From the NCBI GenBank assembly GCA_026708055.1, contig JAPOVS010000087.1:1-61073 (forward strand): a stretch of DNA of 61,073 nucleotides, given 5' to 3'. Both the position numbers and the translations under genes were made by a program. Below, one piece after another: positions 44,540 to 55,012 of the stretch. This DNA is from a bacterium. GTDB lineage: Bacteria > Actinomycetota > Acidimicrobiia > Acidimicrobiales > CATQHL01. Within the stretch, counting starts at the first letter, position 1. Every line of letters starts with the position of its first letter. The notes beneath the pieces were generated by a model. That model was not told the origin of the DNA. It was given only the letters and a program-made list of their open reading frames with translations, and did no database searches.

Positions 44540-45775
44540 CTACTCGAACGGGATCGCGTGCCTCTCCCGGTAGGAGGCGAAGGCCTCGTCCACGACCTGC
44601 TCGCTCAGCCCGAAATCCCCCAGCCGGTAGATGTGCCGTCCGAAACGGTTCTGCGGGTTCGCCTCCAGGCAGCGTGCGGCTGCGTGCTCGGCCTCGTCGT
44701 CGAAACCGATCCCCGCGTGCTGGCAGATCCGCCGGAGTTGGGCAATCGGATCCCTGGTCAGGTCGTAGTACGAGACGTCGACGAAACATCCGTCGCCGGG
44801 CCCCGTCCGGACCTGCAGCGACCGGTCGACCATCCGTCGGGTCTTCCGGAGCCAGTGCTCCCCGATCTCGAGCGGATCGACGTGATCGCTGAGAATGCCG
44901 CGGGCGTGGGCCACCAGGCTGCAGAACGAGGCGACCGTCTTGCGCGGATCGCGGTGGGTCTGGACGATCGTGGCGTCGGGGAACACGCTTCGGAACGCGT
45001 CGAGGTGTTCCATGTGTTGGGGGGTCTTGAGAACCCAGGCACGGCCGGGGCGCTGCCGGCAGAGCACCTGCAGGACCCGGCGGAAGTACTCGTAGGTCCA
45101 GGTGTGGTCCTGCCCCTCCAGCCAGCGGGAATAGCTCGGCACGGACATGGTGGCCTCGCCCGACTGGCTCATGAAGGTCAGATCGATCAGCAGGACCTCC
45201 TCCTCCGGTTCGCCGTGGTCAGTGGGATGGATCGCCTTGAAGTCGGGTGCCAGATAGGCGAAGGCCCGCTCGGCGAGCCGGGCGCGCCGCGCGCGCGCCC
45301 TCTCGCCGCGGGCGCCCATGGCCGGCACCGGGTTCAGGACCTCCGCCCCCGAGATTCCCCGGATGTCGGGATGGGAGTTCAGCAGGCGCTGCAGCAGGGT
45401 GGTGCCGGAGCGCTGCAGTCCGGCGATCAGGACGATCCTGCCGAGGTTGATCTCATGGATCTCGGGATGCCTGCGGAGCAGCTCCTGGATCCGCAACCGG
45501 TTCACCAGTGCGGCGCCGAGCCGGGTCCTCTGGATCTGCCGTCCGGTGGCGGTCAGCCGGGCTTCGTCGTTGATCGCCTCGACCAACACGTCCAGGGCGC
45601 GGCGGTGCCCGTCCTCGCCGAAGTCGCTCAGCTCGGTCTTGCGCTGTGCGGCGCCGACGAGCGAATCGACGTCGAGGCGACCGGAGGGTCCGCCGCGCCG
45701 GCCCGCGTTCCCGATCCGGTTGAAGACCCTGATCGGCACGGGGCGGTAGGGGTTCGCATAGTCCGTCGAAGTCAC
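44540..45775 (-). CDS. Sulfotransferase (PAPS-dependent)
   Basis: 411 residues. The 5'-phosphosulfate loop is VLIAGLQRSGTTLLQRLLNSHPD, the 3'-phosphate-binding part is WVLKTPQHMEHLDAFRSVFPDATIVQTHRDPRKTVASF. No signal peptide. It moves sulfate from PAPS onto an unknown acceptor (lipid, sugar or small metabolite). The GTG start overlaps the preceding small gene (GTGA), and the operon begins with the PAPS-synthesising enzyme, so donor and transferase are co-expressed. Confidence 0.9.
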   Translation of the reverse strand: MTSTDYANPYRPVPIRVFNRIGNAGRRGGPSGRLDVDSLVGAAQRKTELSDFGEDGHRRALDVLVEAINDEARLTATGRQIQRTRLGAALVNRLRIQELLRRHPEIHEINLGRIVLIAGLQRSGTTLLQRLLNSHPDIRGISGAEVLNPVPAMGARGERARARRARLAERAFAYLAPDFKAIHPTDHGEPEEEVLLIDLTFMSQSGEATMSVPSYSRWLEGQDHTWTYEYFRRVLQVLCRQRPGRAWVLKTPQHMEHLDAFRSVFPDATIVQTHRDPRKTVASFCSLVAHARGILSDHVDPLEIGEHWLRKTRRMVDRSLQVRTGPGDGCFVDVSYYDLTRDPIAQLRRICQHAGIGFDDEAEHAAARCLEANPQNRFGRHIYRLGDFGLSEQVVDEAFASYRERHAIPFE

Positions 45776-45984
45776 AAGCCGCTCCTGGCTCCGGGAGCGA
45801 TCGTCCGCTGCGCCGCCTTCGGCAGGCCGGCGAGCTTGACCAGCCGGGGTCGGGGACGCTCCGTCGCCCGCACCCGGACGCGCCGGGCGGCCACATCCTC
45901 CTCCTCCGTCCTGCCAAGGAGTCTCCCCACCAGGAGCGAGATCCGCCTAAACAGGGCGAGGAGACCGATTGCGAGCTTTCCCAT
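45772..45984 (-). CDS. Small basic protein in the sulfation operon
   Basis: 70 residues from ATG 45984, which has GGAGG at proper spacing. The N-terminus (MGKLAIGLLALFRRISLLVGRLLG) is an amphipathic or short membrane helix; the remainder is charged and Arg-rich. It overlaps the sulfotransferase start by four bases and follows the PAPS synthetase by about 50 bases. It may tether or assist the sulfotransferase; that is inference from position only. Confidence 0.65.
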   Translation of the reverse strand: MGKLAIGLLALFRRISLLVGRLLGRTEEEDVAARRVRVRATERPRPRLVKLAGLPKAAQRTIAPGARSGL

Positions 45985-46037
45985 GGCGTACCTCCGGTCG
46001 GTCCGCGCCACGATGGTACGCGGAACGGCCGGTCCGC

Positions 46038-48189
<2,152 letters not shown>

Positions 48190-48429
48190 GTGGGCGTTGA
48201 GATTCTGGACCGCCCGGTCTATTCCGAGGCCGACGCCGCCGACATACTGCGCGTCCCGAGGTCCACACTGCACTGGTGGCTAAAGGGGCGACCTGACGCC
48301 AGTCGGACCTATCCGCCCGTGATTCGGCAAGTCGCGACAGGCGACACTCACCTGACGTGGGGCGAGTTCGACGTGGGCTGGGCGCGCTCGTACGAGTTGT
48401 CCCGTCGCAGCGCCACTCGTGCCGCGTGA
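48190..48429 (+). pseudogene. Antitoxin-like protein with MerR-type HTH, probably truncated
   Basis: 79 residues from GTG 48190. The recognisable part is VYSEADAADILRVPRSTLHWWLKG followed by YPPVIR and THLTWGEFD, a pattern known from DUF433-type antitoxins with an N-terminal HTH. After WGEF the family normally continues for over 100 residues; here it shifts to VGWARSYELSRRSATRAA and stops, consistent with an internal deletion or frameshift. Its stop overlaps the next remnant (GTGA), the classic toxin-antitoxin spacing. Confidence 0.55.
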
Positions 48430-48524
48430 AGCCGGCGATAGTCCGCTTCTGCTTCGATGCCGACATTCTCGGCTTGGGCAGACTCGTCGCCCACTGGCCC
48501 TCCGCGGGAGTCGTGGATGTCTGA
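48426..48524 (+). pseudogene. Toxin remnant (PIN-like, DADxLG motif)
   Basis: A 32-residue frame beginning at the GTG that overlaps the antitoxin-like stop. VRFCFDADILGLGRLVA resembles the N-terminus of PIN-like toxins that pair with this antitoxin type, with the first catalytic Asp. It is cut short at a TGA eight bases into the following methyltransferase gene, so at most the first strand and helix remain. Confidence 0.45.
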
Positions 48525-51500
48525 CCTCCTGCTCGTCGATCCCGATAGCCCGGATCTCCGCGAGAGCGCCCGGCTGATGCTTCGGCGGCACGAAGAGGTG
48601 GCGCCGGAGGCGGATGTGCGGTCGGCCATTGCCGACTTCCTTGTGACCACCGGGCTTGCGGCGCGCGACGAGATTCGGATGGAGCAGGACCGGATCGACC
48701 TGCAGACCGGTGATTTCGTGATCGAGGTCAAGAAGCGAATCGGGACTGGCATCAACCCAAATCCAAAATGGGTGAGCCAACTGGACGGCTACCTTCGTGA
48801 GCGGGCGCGGGCCGGGGAGCGGGAGCGGCTGGGGGTCCTCACCGACGGGCGCTACTGGATCCTCCGCCAGTCGGGCATCGAGGAGGTGCGGACAGCGGCC
48901 CCGTACGGGTTCGAGATCCCCGATGCCGATGTGGCGTACCGCCTGTACGAATGGCTGCGCAACGAGTCCCAGGCGTTCGAGGCGAGCGGCTTGGCGCCCA
49001 CAGACGAAGAGGTTCAACGGGCCTTCGGCGAGGGTCCCCGCGCCGAGATGGAACTCGCAGAGCTGCAGCGGCTCTACGAAGCCGCGCGAGACAGTCCGAC
49101 GGTCGTCGTGAAGTTGGAACTCTGGCGGAGACTGCTGAGCGCCGCGCTGGGGACCGTGGTGGACGAGGAGGAGGACCTCGCCAGGCAGTTCATCCGCCAC
49201 ACCTACCTCTCGGCGGTCGTGGGAATGGCATTGCAGGCCGCCTTCGGGATCGACGTCAAGTCACAGGCGGTCAAGGACGTCTCCCGACTCCTCACGGGCG
49301 AGACCTTCTTCTCCGAGACGGGCCTGAGGGGCGTCGTCGAGTCGGACTTCTTCGCCTGGCCCGTCGAGGTTGAAGGAGGCGATCGGTGGCTGACCGATCT
49401 GGCCGGAAGGGTCTCGAAGTTCGACTGGGCGGCCACGGAGTCCGACGTGGCACGCATCCTGTATCAGTCGATTGTGCCCGCGGCGGACCGCAAGCGGCTG
49501 GGCGAGTACTACACGCCGGACTGGTTGGCGCGGGAGATCGTGGAGGTCGCCGTGACCGATCCGCTCAACCAGCGGGTGCTGGACCCCTCCTGCGGCTCGG
49601 GCACGTTCCTGTTCGCAGCGGTGCGCAGGTATGTCACGGCCGCGCGGTCGGCGGGTCGGACACCCGGTCAGATCGTGGGTGGACTTCAACAGGCCGTCAC
49701 CGGCGTGGATGTGCATCCTGTGGCCGTCCATCTGGCCCGGGCCACCTGGGTCATCGCCGCCCGCGACGCCATCACCGAACTCGGCACCGCAGAGGATGTG
49801 ACCATTCCCGTCTACCTCGGTGACTCCCTGCAGTTGCGGACCGAGACGGGAAGCCTGCTCGCGGGCCAGAACGTCACGATCGAGGTCGAGGGCGACCCGG
49901 CGACCGGCGACGGACCGAGCCGGCTGGAGTTCCCGCGGGCGCTCGTGGAGCAGTCCGACTGGTTCGACGGGGTCATGTATCGAATCGGCGACTACATCGA
50001 GTCCGGACTCGATCCACAAGTCGCCTTGGACGAGGCCGACATCCCGGCGGGACCTGAACGCAGCGTCCTGGAGCGCACAATCGGCCGCCTGATGGAGTTC
50101 CACGAGCGGGGGCGGGATCACATCTGGGCCTACTACACGCGGAACCTGGTGCGCCCTGCCTGGCTCTCCAGCGAGGGCGGCAAGGTGGACGTGATCGTCG
50201 GCAACCCGCCCTGGCTGACCTACAGCCGCACCGACGCCACCGTGCGCTCCGAGTTGGAGAGCCTGAGCAAGCAGACCTACGGCATCTGGGAGGGCGGGCG
50301 CTACGCACCCCATCAGGACATCTCCGGGCTGTTCTACACGCGCTGCCTGGACTTGTACCTGCGCGACGGCGGAATCGCCGCGATGGTGATGCCCCACAGC
50401 GCCCTGCAGACGGGCCAGTTCCGGCGCTGGCGCACAGGTAGTTGGCGCCGCCCGAAGAAGTCGTCTCCGGGTGGACGGCGGGGGAGAGGCGAGCCGATGA
50501 GCCACGCCGTCGGCGCGGACCTGTCGGTGAGACACCCATGGGATCTCGAGCAGGTCGAGCCCAACGACTTCTTCCCGGTGCCGTCGTGCGTGGTGTTCGC
50601 GCGCAAGGTGGCGCCCGAGGAGGCGCGGTCCATGCGCGCTGAGTCGGCGATCTGGCGCGGCCCGGTCGGCGGGCCGTTCGACCGCAGCATCGCCTCGCTC
50701 ACCGACACCGGAAGCGGCGAGTTCGCCTCACCGTACGCGGAGCGCGCCCGCCAGGGCGCAACGATCGTGCCGCGCGCGTTGTTCTTCGTGAACGTCTCCG
50801 AGTCTCACACCGCGATCGCCCCCGACATCGTGCAGGTCTCCCCGCGCCGCGGCTCGAAGGACAAAGCGCCCTGGAGCGACCTCCGCCTCGACGACTTGGA
50901 GGGCCACATCGAGAGCGATCACCTGTGGCCGGTGCATCTGGGAGAGACGCTGGCCCCTTACGTGCTGCTCGACCCGCTCTCAGCGGTGCTGCCGGTGCGC
51001 CGGGGGGATCGTCTCGCTCGCAGCGAAGCGGAGAACGCGGTCGGTGCCATCGACCCGGTGCGCCTCGGCCCTCGCACGAGGAAACGCTGGCTGACCGCCG
51101 GCGAGCTCTGGGAGGAGAACAAGACACCCGGGAACAAGCTTGACCTCTTGGAGCAACTCGACTACATGGGCAAGCTGCGCCATCATCTGGAGGCAGAACC
51201 CGGGATCCGGCTCGTCTATGCCACATCCGGCAAGCCGACCGCGGCCGTCATGCACGCTCCCGGCGCTGTACTTGATTGCACGCTCTTCGGTGTGCCGTGC
51301 GAGTCATTGCCGGAAGCACGGTTCCTTGCTTCGGTGATCAACGCTCCCACTGTCGAAGAAGCAGTCGGCGAATGGATGCCCAAGGGCCAGTTCGGGAGCC
51401 GCCACGTCCACAAGCACCTGTGGCGGCTTGCCATCCCGGAGTTCGACGCATCCAATGCCCGTCACGTCGAACTCGCGGAGCTGGGGGAGCGGGCGGAGGC

Positions 51501-51669
51501 CGAGGCCGCCGAACTCCACCTCTCCCTGCTCTCCGAACGGGCCGCCGCCGGCAGACCCACAACCGTCACCACGGTCCGCTCGGAACTGCGGGCCTGGCTG
51601 CACGGTTCCGACCTCGGCCGCCGCATCGACCGACTCGTCGCCCGCCTGCTGGAACGAGGTCTCGCCTGA
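48517..51669 (+). CDS. Large DNA adenine methyltransferase with nuclease-like N-terminus (type IIG/Eco57I-like)
   Basis: 1050 residues from ATG 48517. Residues of about 40-75 contain DRIDLQTGDFVIEVKK, a PD-(D/E)xK-type nuclease pattern (Asp61/66, Glu70, Lys72). The methyltransferase core has motif I DPSCGSGTFLF (356-366), GVDVHPVAVHLAR and the N6-adenine motif IV NPPWLTY (563-569). The C-terminal half is probably the target-recognition part (NDFFPVPSCVVFARK, FGSRHVHKHLW). A basic, poorly conserved patch at about 640-670 might hide two compensating frameshifts. No separate S or R subunit is nearby; it could be a single-chain restriction-modification enzyme or a BREX/PglX relative. Confidence 0.85.
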   Translation: MSDLLLVDPDSPDLRESARLMLRRHEEVAPEADVRSAIADFLVTTGLAARDEIRMEQDRIDLQTGDFVIEVKKRIGTGINPNPKWVSQLDGYLRERARAGERERLGVLTDGRYWILRQSGIEEVRTAAPYGFEIPDADVAYRLYEWLRNESQAFEASGLAPTDEEVQRAFGEGPRAEMELAELQRLYEAARDSPTVVVKLELWRRLLSAALGTVVDEEEDLARQFIRHTYLSAVVGMALQAAFGIDVKSQAVKDVSRLLTGETFFSETGLRGVVESDFFAWPVEVEGGDRWLTDLAGRVSKFDWAATESDVARILYQSIVPAADRKRLGEYYTPDWLAREIVEVAVTDPLNQRVLDPSCGSGTFLFAAVRRYVTAARSAGRTPGQIVGGLQQAVTGVDVHPVAVHLARATWVIAARDAITELGTAEDVTIPVYLGDSLQLRTETGSLLAGQNVTIEVEGDPATGDGPSRLEFPRALVEQSDWFDGVMYRIGDYIESGLDPQVALDEADIPAGPERSVLERTIGRLMEFHERGRDHIWAYYTRNLVRPAWLSSEGGKVDVIVGNPPWLTYSRTDATVRSELESLSKQTYGIWEGGRYAPHQDISGLFYTRCLDLYLRDGGIAAMVMPHSALQTGQFRRWRTGSWRRPKKSSPGGRRGRGEPMSHAVGADLSVRHPWDLEQVEPNDFFPVPSCVVFARKVAPEEARSMRAESAIWRGPVGGPFDRSIASLTDTGSGEFASPYAERARQGATIVPRALFFVNVSESHTAIAPDIVQVSPRRGSKDKAPWSDLRLDDLEGHIESDHLWPVHLGETLAPYVLLDPLSAVLPVRRGDRLARSEAENAVGAIDPVRLGPRTRKRWLTAGELWEENKTPGNKLDLLEQLDYMGKLRHHLEAEPGIRLVYATSGKPTAAVMHAPGAVLDCTLFGVPCESLPEARFLASVINAPTVEEAVGEWMPKGQFGSRHVHKHLWRLAIPEFDASNARHVELAELGERAEAEAAELHLSLLSERAAAGRPTTVTTVRSELRAWLHGSDLGRRIDRLVARLLERGLA

Positions 51670-51687
51670 CATACTTTGGGGGTTTGT

Positions 51688-51954
51688 TCAGGCGACCTCG
51701 GCGGGATCGTCGGCGATTCCGAGGCGACCTTCGATTCGCCCGAGGGCGCGCAGAATCTGTCCCTGTTGGCTTCCGATGGCGTCGAGGCGGCGATCCAGGT
51801 TGTCGAGCCGGTTGCCGTGCTCGTTGAGGCGACGCCCCTGTTCGTCCATGCGGTCGCTGAGCCCGCGCCACGTGAGGCGCCACGACGCCAGGACGACGGC
51901 GACGACCAGCCCGGTGGCTGGCAGGGCGACGGCGACGGCGCTGGCGGTGCTCAC
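51688..51954 (-). CDS. Small membrane-anchored coiled-coil protein
   Basis: 88 residues, GTG start at 51954. One membrane helix (about 6-26, VALPATGLVVAVVLASWRL) is followed by a heptad coiled coil (DEQGRRLNEHGNRLDNLDRRLDAIGSQQGQILRALGRIEGRLG). Such proteins resemble XhlA/holin-associated or generic bacterial coiled-coil anchors; function unknown. It converges on the methyltransferase with an 18-bp gap. A decayed second copy lies at 44380-44510. Confidence 0.65.
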   Translation of the reverse strand: MSTASAVAVALPATGLVVAVVLASWRLTWRGLSDRMDEQGRRLNEHGNRLDNLDRRLDAIGSQQGQILRALGRIEGRLGIADDPAEVA

Positions 51955-52039
51955 GGCCTCAGTCTGCCCGACCGAGCGCTCTCCTGCATAGAGGTGGGGC
52001 GAGGCGCCGCACCTCCACGCGAGGATCGAGTCCGGTCGC

Positions 52040-52096
52040 GGAGCTTCAAATGACGATTATGATCATATTTCAGAGTATATCACGTTAGATGCGCTC
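52040..52096. promoter_or_regulatory. AT-rich island with palindrome and possible minus-strand promoter
   Basis: A 57-bp AT-rich stretch in otherwise about 70% GC DNA. It contains the perfect palindrome TATGATCATA (52058-52067) and, on the minus strand, TATACT with TTGCTG 16 bases upstream, which could drive the coiled-coil gene ending at 51688. It shares ATATTTCAG with the AT-rich island at 36.1 kb. Confidence 0.4.
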
Positions 52097-52150
52097 AGCA
52101 ACCCGGCGTAGCGTTGCAATTCCCCGGCGTCCCCCGCTGCCGTACGCGGC

Positions 52151-53401
52151 TCAGTCGGGCCAGAGCCAGGCGGCGCGGGCTGCGGCCTTGTAGATGTACT
52201 CCGGGGCGCCGGGGTCGTCGGAGTCCATGAGGTTGGCCATGATGCGCAGCGCCCACTCCATGAGGGTCTGCGACTGCATCCCGAACTGCACGAGGCGGCT
52301 GATGAGGCGGGGCCGGCCGATGGCGTAGGCGAAGAGCCGGGCCACCTTGAAGTAGGCGCCGTACTCGGCCTCGAGGAGTTCGGGATAGCGCGACAGCGCC
52401 AGGCCGTCGTCGCAGATCACCGCCTCGGCCACCAGCTCGGCGGCGAGGCGGCCCGTCTCGTAGGCGTAGTCGATCCCCTCGCCGTTGAACGGGTTCACCG
52501 AGCCGGCCGCGTCGCCCACGATCAGGAAGTTCGGGCCCGCCTTGGGGTTCACCGAGCCGGCCATCGGCAGGCGGCCTCCCACCGGGGCTGCCAGCGGCGC
52601 GGCAGGGTCGAGCCCCCAGCGGTCGGGCGCGGCGTAGGCCCACTCCTCCATCAGGTGGCTGGTGTTCACGTTCCGCCAGTCCCGATAGGAGGTGAGCAGG
52701 CCGATGCCCACGTTCACCGTCCCGTCACCGAGGGGGAAGATCCAGCCGTAGCCGGGCAGCGTGGCGCCGTTGCGGTCGCGCACGTCCAGGGCGCTCTCGA
52801 TCCACGGATCGTCACCGTTGGGACTCTCGAAATAGCTGCGGATGGCCATTCCCTGGGGCCAGGAGCGCTCGCGCCGGCAGCCCAGCCCTCGCCCCACCCG
52901 GGAGTTCGCGCCGTCGGCGACCACCAGATAGGAGGCCTCCACGTCGCTGCTCTCGCCGGAGGCGCGATCCAGCACGCGCACCCCCCGGCAGAGGCTGCCG
53001 GCCAGCAGCGGCTCGGTGGCCTCGGCCCCGTGCTGTACCAGCGCCCCCGCCTTGCGGGCGTGCTCCAGCACCGCGGCGTCCAGGGTGCTGCGCCGCACCA
53101 CGTAGCCGTGGGAGGGGTAGATCGGATGCTCGGGCCAGGGGAGTTCCCGGGTGTGGCCACCGGCGACGGCCCGCAGGCCGTCGAAGCGGTGGTAGGACTC
53201 GATCTCGGCTCCGAGGCCCATGTCGACGAGTTGCTTGACTGCCCGGGGCGTCAGGCCGTCGCCGCAGGTCTTGTCACGTGGGAACTGCTTGCGCTCCAGC
53301 ACCACCACGTCGAGGCCCTGCAGTGCCGCCCAGTAGGCGGTGGCCGCGCCGGCTGGTCCGCCGCCGACGACGACCAGATCGTGGCGGTGGGCGATGGTCA
53401 G
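52151..53401 (-). CDS. Geranylgeranyl/menaquinone reductase-family FAD oxidoreductase, CTG start proposed
   Basis: 416 residues if started at CTG 53401, which overlaps the cytochrome c stop (CTGA). This frame encodes the FAD motif DLVVVGGGPAGAATAYWAA; the first ATG/GTG/TTG in frame is GTG 53308, which would remove it, and a TGA lies a few codons upstream. Other family features are TCGDGLTPRAVKQL, VVADGANSRVGR, and NFLIVGDAAGSVNPFNGEGIDYA. Relatives saturate isoprenoid chains, including MenJ on menaquinone in mycobacteria; a gene next to bc-complex and nuo genes fits quinone tailoring. Confidence 0.85.
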   Translation of the reverse strand: MTIAHRHDLVVVGGGPAGAATAYWAALQGLDVVVLERKQFPRDKTCGDGLTPRAVKQLVDMGLGAEIESYHRFDGLRAVAGGHTRELPWPEHPIYPSHGYVVRRSTLDAAVLEHARKAGALVQHGAEATEPLLAGSLCRGVRVLDRASGESSDVEASYLVVADGANSRVGRGLGCRRERSWPQGMAIRSYFESPNGDDPWIESALDVRDRNGATLPGYGWIFPLGDGTVNVGIGLLTSYRDWRNVNTSHLMEEWAYAAPDRWGLDPAAPLAAPVGGRLPMAGSVNPKAGPNFLIVGDAAGSVNPFNGEGIDYAYETGRLAAELVAEAVICDDGLALSRYPELLEAEYGAYFKVARLFAYAIGRPRLISRLVQFGMQSQTLMEWALRIMANLMDSDDPGAPEYIYKAAARAAWLWPD

Positions 53402-54213
53402 GCCCCGTCGTCGGCTGCCAGGAGTGGTGCCAGGAACTCCGCCACGTCACCGGCGGTCACGTTCTCGTCGAACTGCTCGGGGAGTTCCAGGGTCCCGGCG
53501 GCCAGCAATTCGTCCACGAGCGGCGCCAGGGTGGCGGCGACGTCGCTCTCGCCGTGGGTGACCCGCTCGTAGAGCACGACCGCCAGGATCTCCGTGCCGC
53601 TCAACTCGTCCCAGTGGCCGGGCATGTCAGCGAACCACCCGGCCTCCCGGCCACGCTCGGGCGAGCCGTACGGATTGCCCTCGCCGGTGCCGTCGGTGGC
53701 GATGGCCACCCAGGTGACGTGCTGGGCCAGACCCAGGTTCTCGGGATCGTCGGGGAAGGTCAGTACCACTTCACCGTCGTTCAACTGGGGGCCGGTCCCG
53801 CTGCCGCCACCCGAGGCGAGGTGGCAGACCGCGCACTGCGCGGCGTACACCTCGGCGCCGTCGGCCAGGATGCCGGTTGCGGCCCGGGTGGGCTCCTCCA
53901 AGGTGCCGACGTACATGAACACCCAGATGGGCAGGAACAGCAGGACCGGCATCACCCAGTAGGGGATCTTGTTGCGCCCCATGGCCGCCTGCACCCAGGG
54001 TTTGGGCGGCGGGGGCGGCGGCGCCGGCGCCGCCGGGGGAATCGCCGGCAGGGGAGACGTCGCCGGAGCGGGCACCGCGGGCGCGCCGGCCGTGGCCGGG
54101 GCTGCGGGTGCCGCGCCTTCGGGGGGAGAGCCTGCGGTGGGTCCGGCCTCGCCGGTCAACTCCAAGCGTCGCTGGCGCGATCGCTCGAGCAGATACTCGG
54201 GTACTTCGGTCAT
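53398..54213 (-). CDS. Membrane-anchored monoheme cytochrome c
   Basis: 271 residues. A cytosolic N-terminus begins MTEVPEYLLERS and continues through a long Pro/Ala-rich stretch to about 72. One membrane helix lies at 85-103, then a periplasmic cytochrome c domain with CAVCH at 127-131; the Met ligand is probably in WFADMPGHWDELS. It overlaps the flavoprotein gene downstream. It diverges from the bc-complex operon across a region with a Rex operator, so it may be a partner of that complex. The N-terminal motif recurs in the cytochrome b C-terminal subunit at 56286. Confidence 0.85.
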   Translation of the reverse strand: MTEVPEYLLERSRQRRLELTGEAGPTAGSPPEGAAPAAPATAGAPAVPAPATSPLPAIPPAAPAPPPPPPKPWVQAAMGRNKIPYWVMPVLLFLPIWVFMYVGTLEEPTRAATGILADGAEVYAAQCAVCHLASGGGSGTGPQLNDGEVVLTFPDDPENLGLAQHVTWVAIATDGTGEGNPYGSPERGREAGWFADMPGHWDELSGTEILAVVLYERVTHGESDVAATLAPLVDELLAAGTLELPEQFDENVTAGDVAEFLAPLLAADDGA

Positions 54214-54325
54214 GGTCCTCCGCGCGCGGCTGCAGCCGCCGGCGTGATCCTAGCGTCGGCCAAATGAGGGCCGGTGCGGCCGCTCTCGCGGCTACGGCCG
54301 GGATGTCCACAGCAGGCTAGACTCC

Positions 54326-54343
54326 TTGTGAGCACTTTCACGA
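54326..54343. promoter_or_regulatory. Rex operator between the divergent cytochrome c and bc-complex genes
   Basis: TTGTGAGCACTTTCACGA matches the Rex operator TTGTGAA-N4-TTCACAA at 12 of 14 defined positions; the two mismatches are the innermost base of the left half and the sixth base of the right half. It is 73 bp before the GTG of the plus-strand operon and about 113 bp before the minus-strand cytochrome c start. rex itself is encoded at 38353. Confidence 0.65.
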
Positions 54344-54415
54344 GCGCACTTGTTTCGTGTGTGTGCTCGGGCGGCCGGCGTGGCTAACATCGCTTGGTCA
54401 ACCAGAGGGAGCAGC

Positions 54416-55012
54416 GTGGCTGAAATCCGGGCGATCGACCTAGCGGCGAAGAGGTTCAACCGCGCCATGGTTGGCAGTTCGGTGCTGCTGTTTGGTGTGC
54501 TCGCCCTCTGGCTGGGCATTACCGGCGATGCCGATCCGCCGTACTTCAATGTGGCCTTCACGTCCTCGTGGATCGTGGGCTGCCTGGGGATCGCCGGCCT
54601 GCTCGCCTACGCCCGCCGCCGGCCGGTCGGAGCACCCGTGACCTGGGGCGGCGCCATGGTCGGCGCCACCCTGGCCTTCTTCCTGATGTTCTGGATCTAC
54701 GGCGTGGTGCCGCACTGGTGGCTGGTGTTCGCCGACAGCGAATTGAACTGGCGCGCCGACCGCATGCTGGTCGGTCCCCCGCTGCCCGGCTGGTGGGCGC
54801 CGGACCAGAACCTGCTGCCCTGGGCCCTGCCGTTCGATCTCACGTACCGGGTCGCTCGGGACGTCGTCGCCACGGTCATCTACGGCTTCGCGCTGGTGGG
54901 CCAGGTGGCGCTGCACGCCATCTGGCAGAACCGGGACCGCCCGCCCGTGGAGGTCCCCGAGCCGGCGTCCCGCTACGGTCGCCCGCTGGTACGGGAAGGA
55001 GTTGAGGCCTGA
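54416..55012 (+). CDS. Uncharacterised membrane protein heading the bc-complex operon
   Basis: 198 residues from GTG 54416, which has GAGGGAG upstream. Four membrane helices are visible (about 15-35, 43-63, 75-97, 150-173). The loop after the third helix has conserved-looking aromatic residues (YGVVPHWWLVFADSEL, LPGWWAPDQNLLPWALPFDL). No cofactor motif. It overlaps the ferredoxin gene by one base (TGATG), so it is probably a membrane partner of the ferredoxin and cytochrome b. Confidence 0.75.
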   Translation: MAEIRAIDLAAKRFNRAMVGSSVLLFGVLALWLGITGDADPPYFNVAFTSSWIVGCLGIAGLLAYARRRPVGAPVTWGGAMVGATLAFFLMFWIYGVVPHWWLVFADSELNWRADRMLVGPPLPGWWAPDQNLLPWALPFDLTYRVARDVVATVIYGFALVGQVALHAIWQNRDRPPVEVPEPASRYGRPLVREGVEA

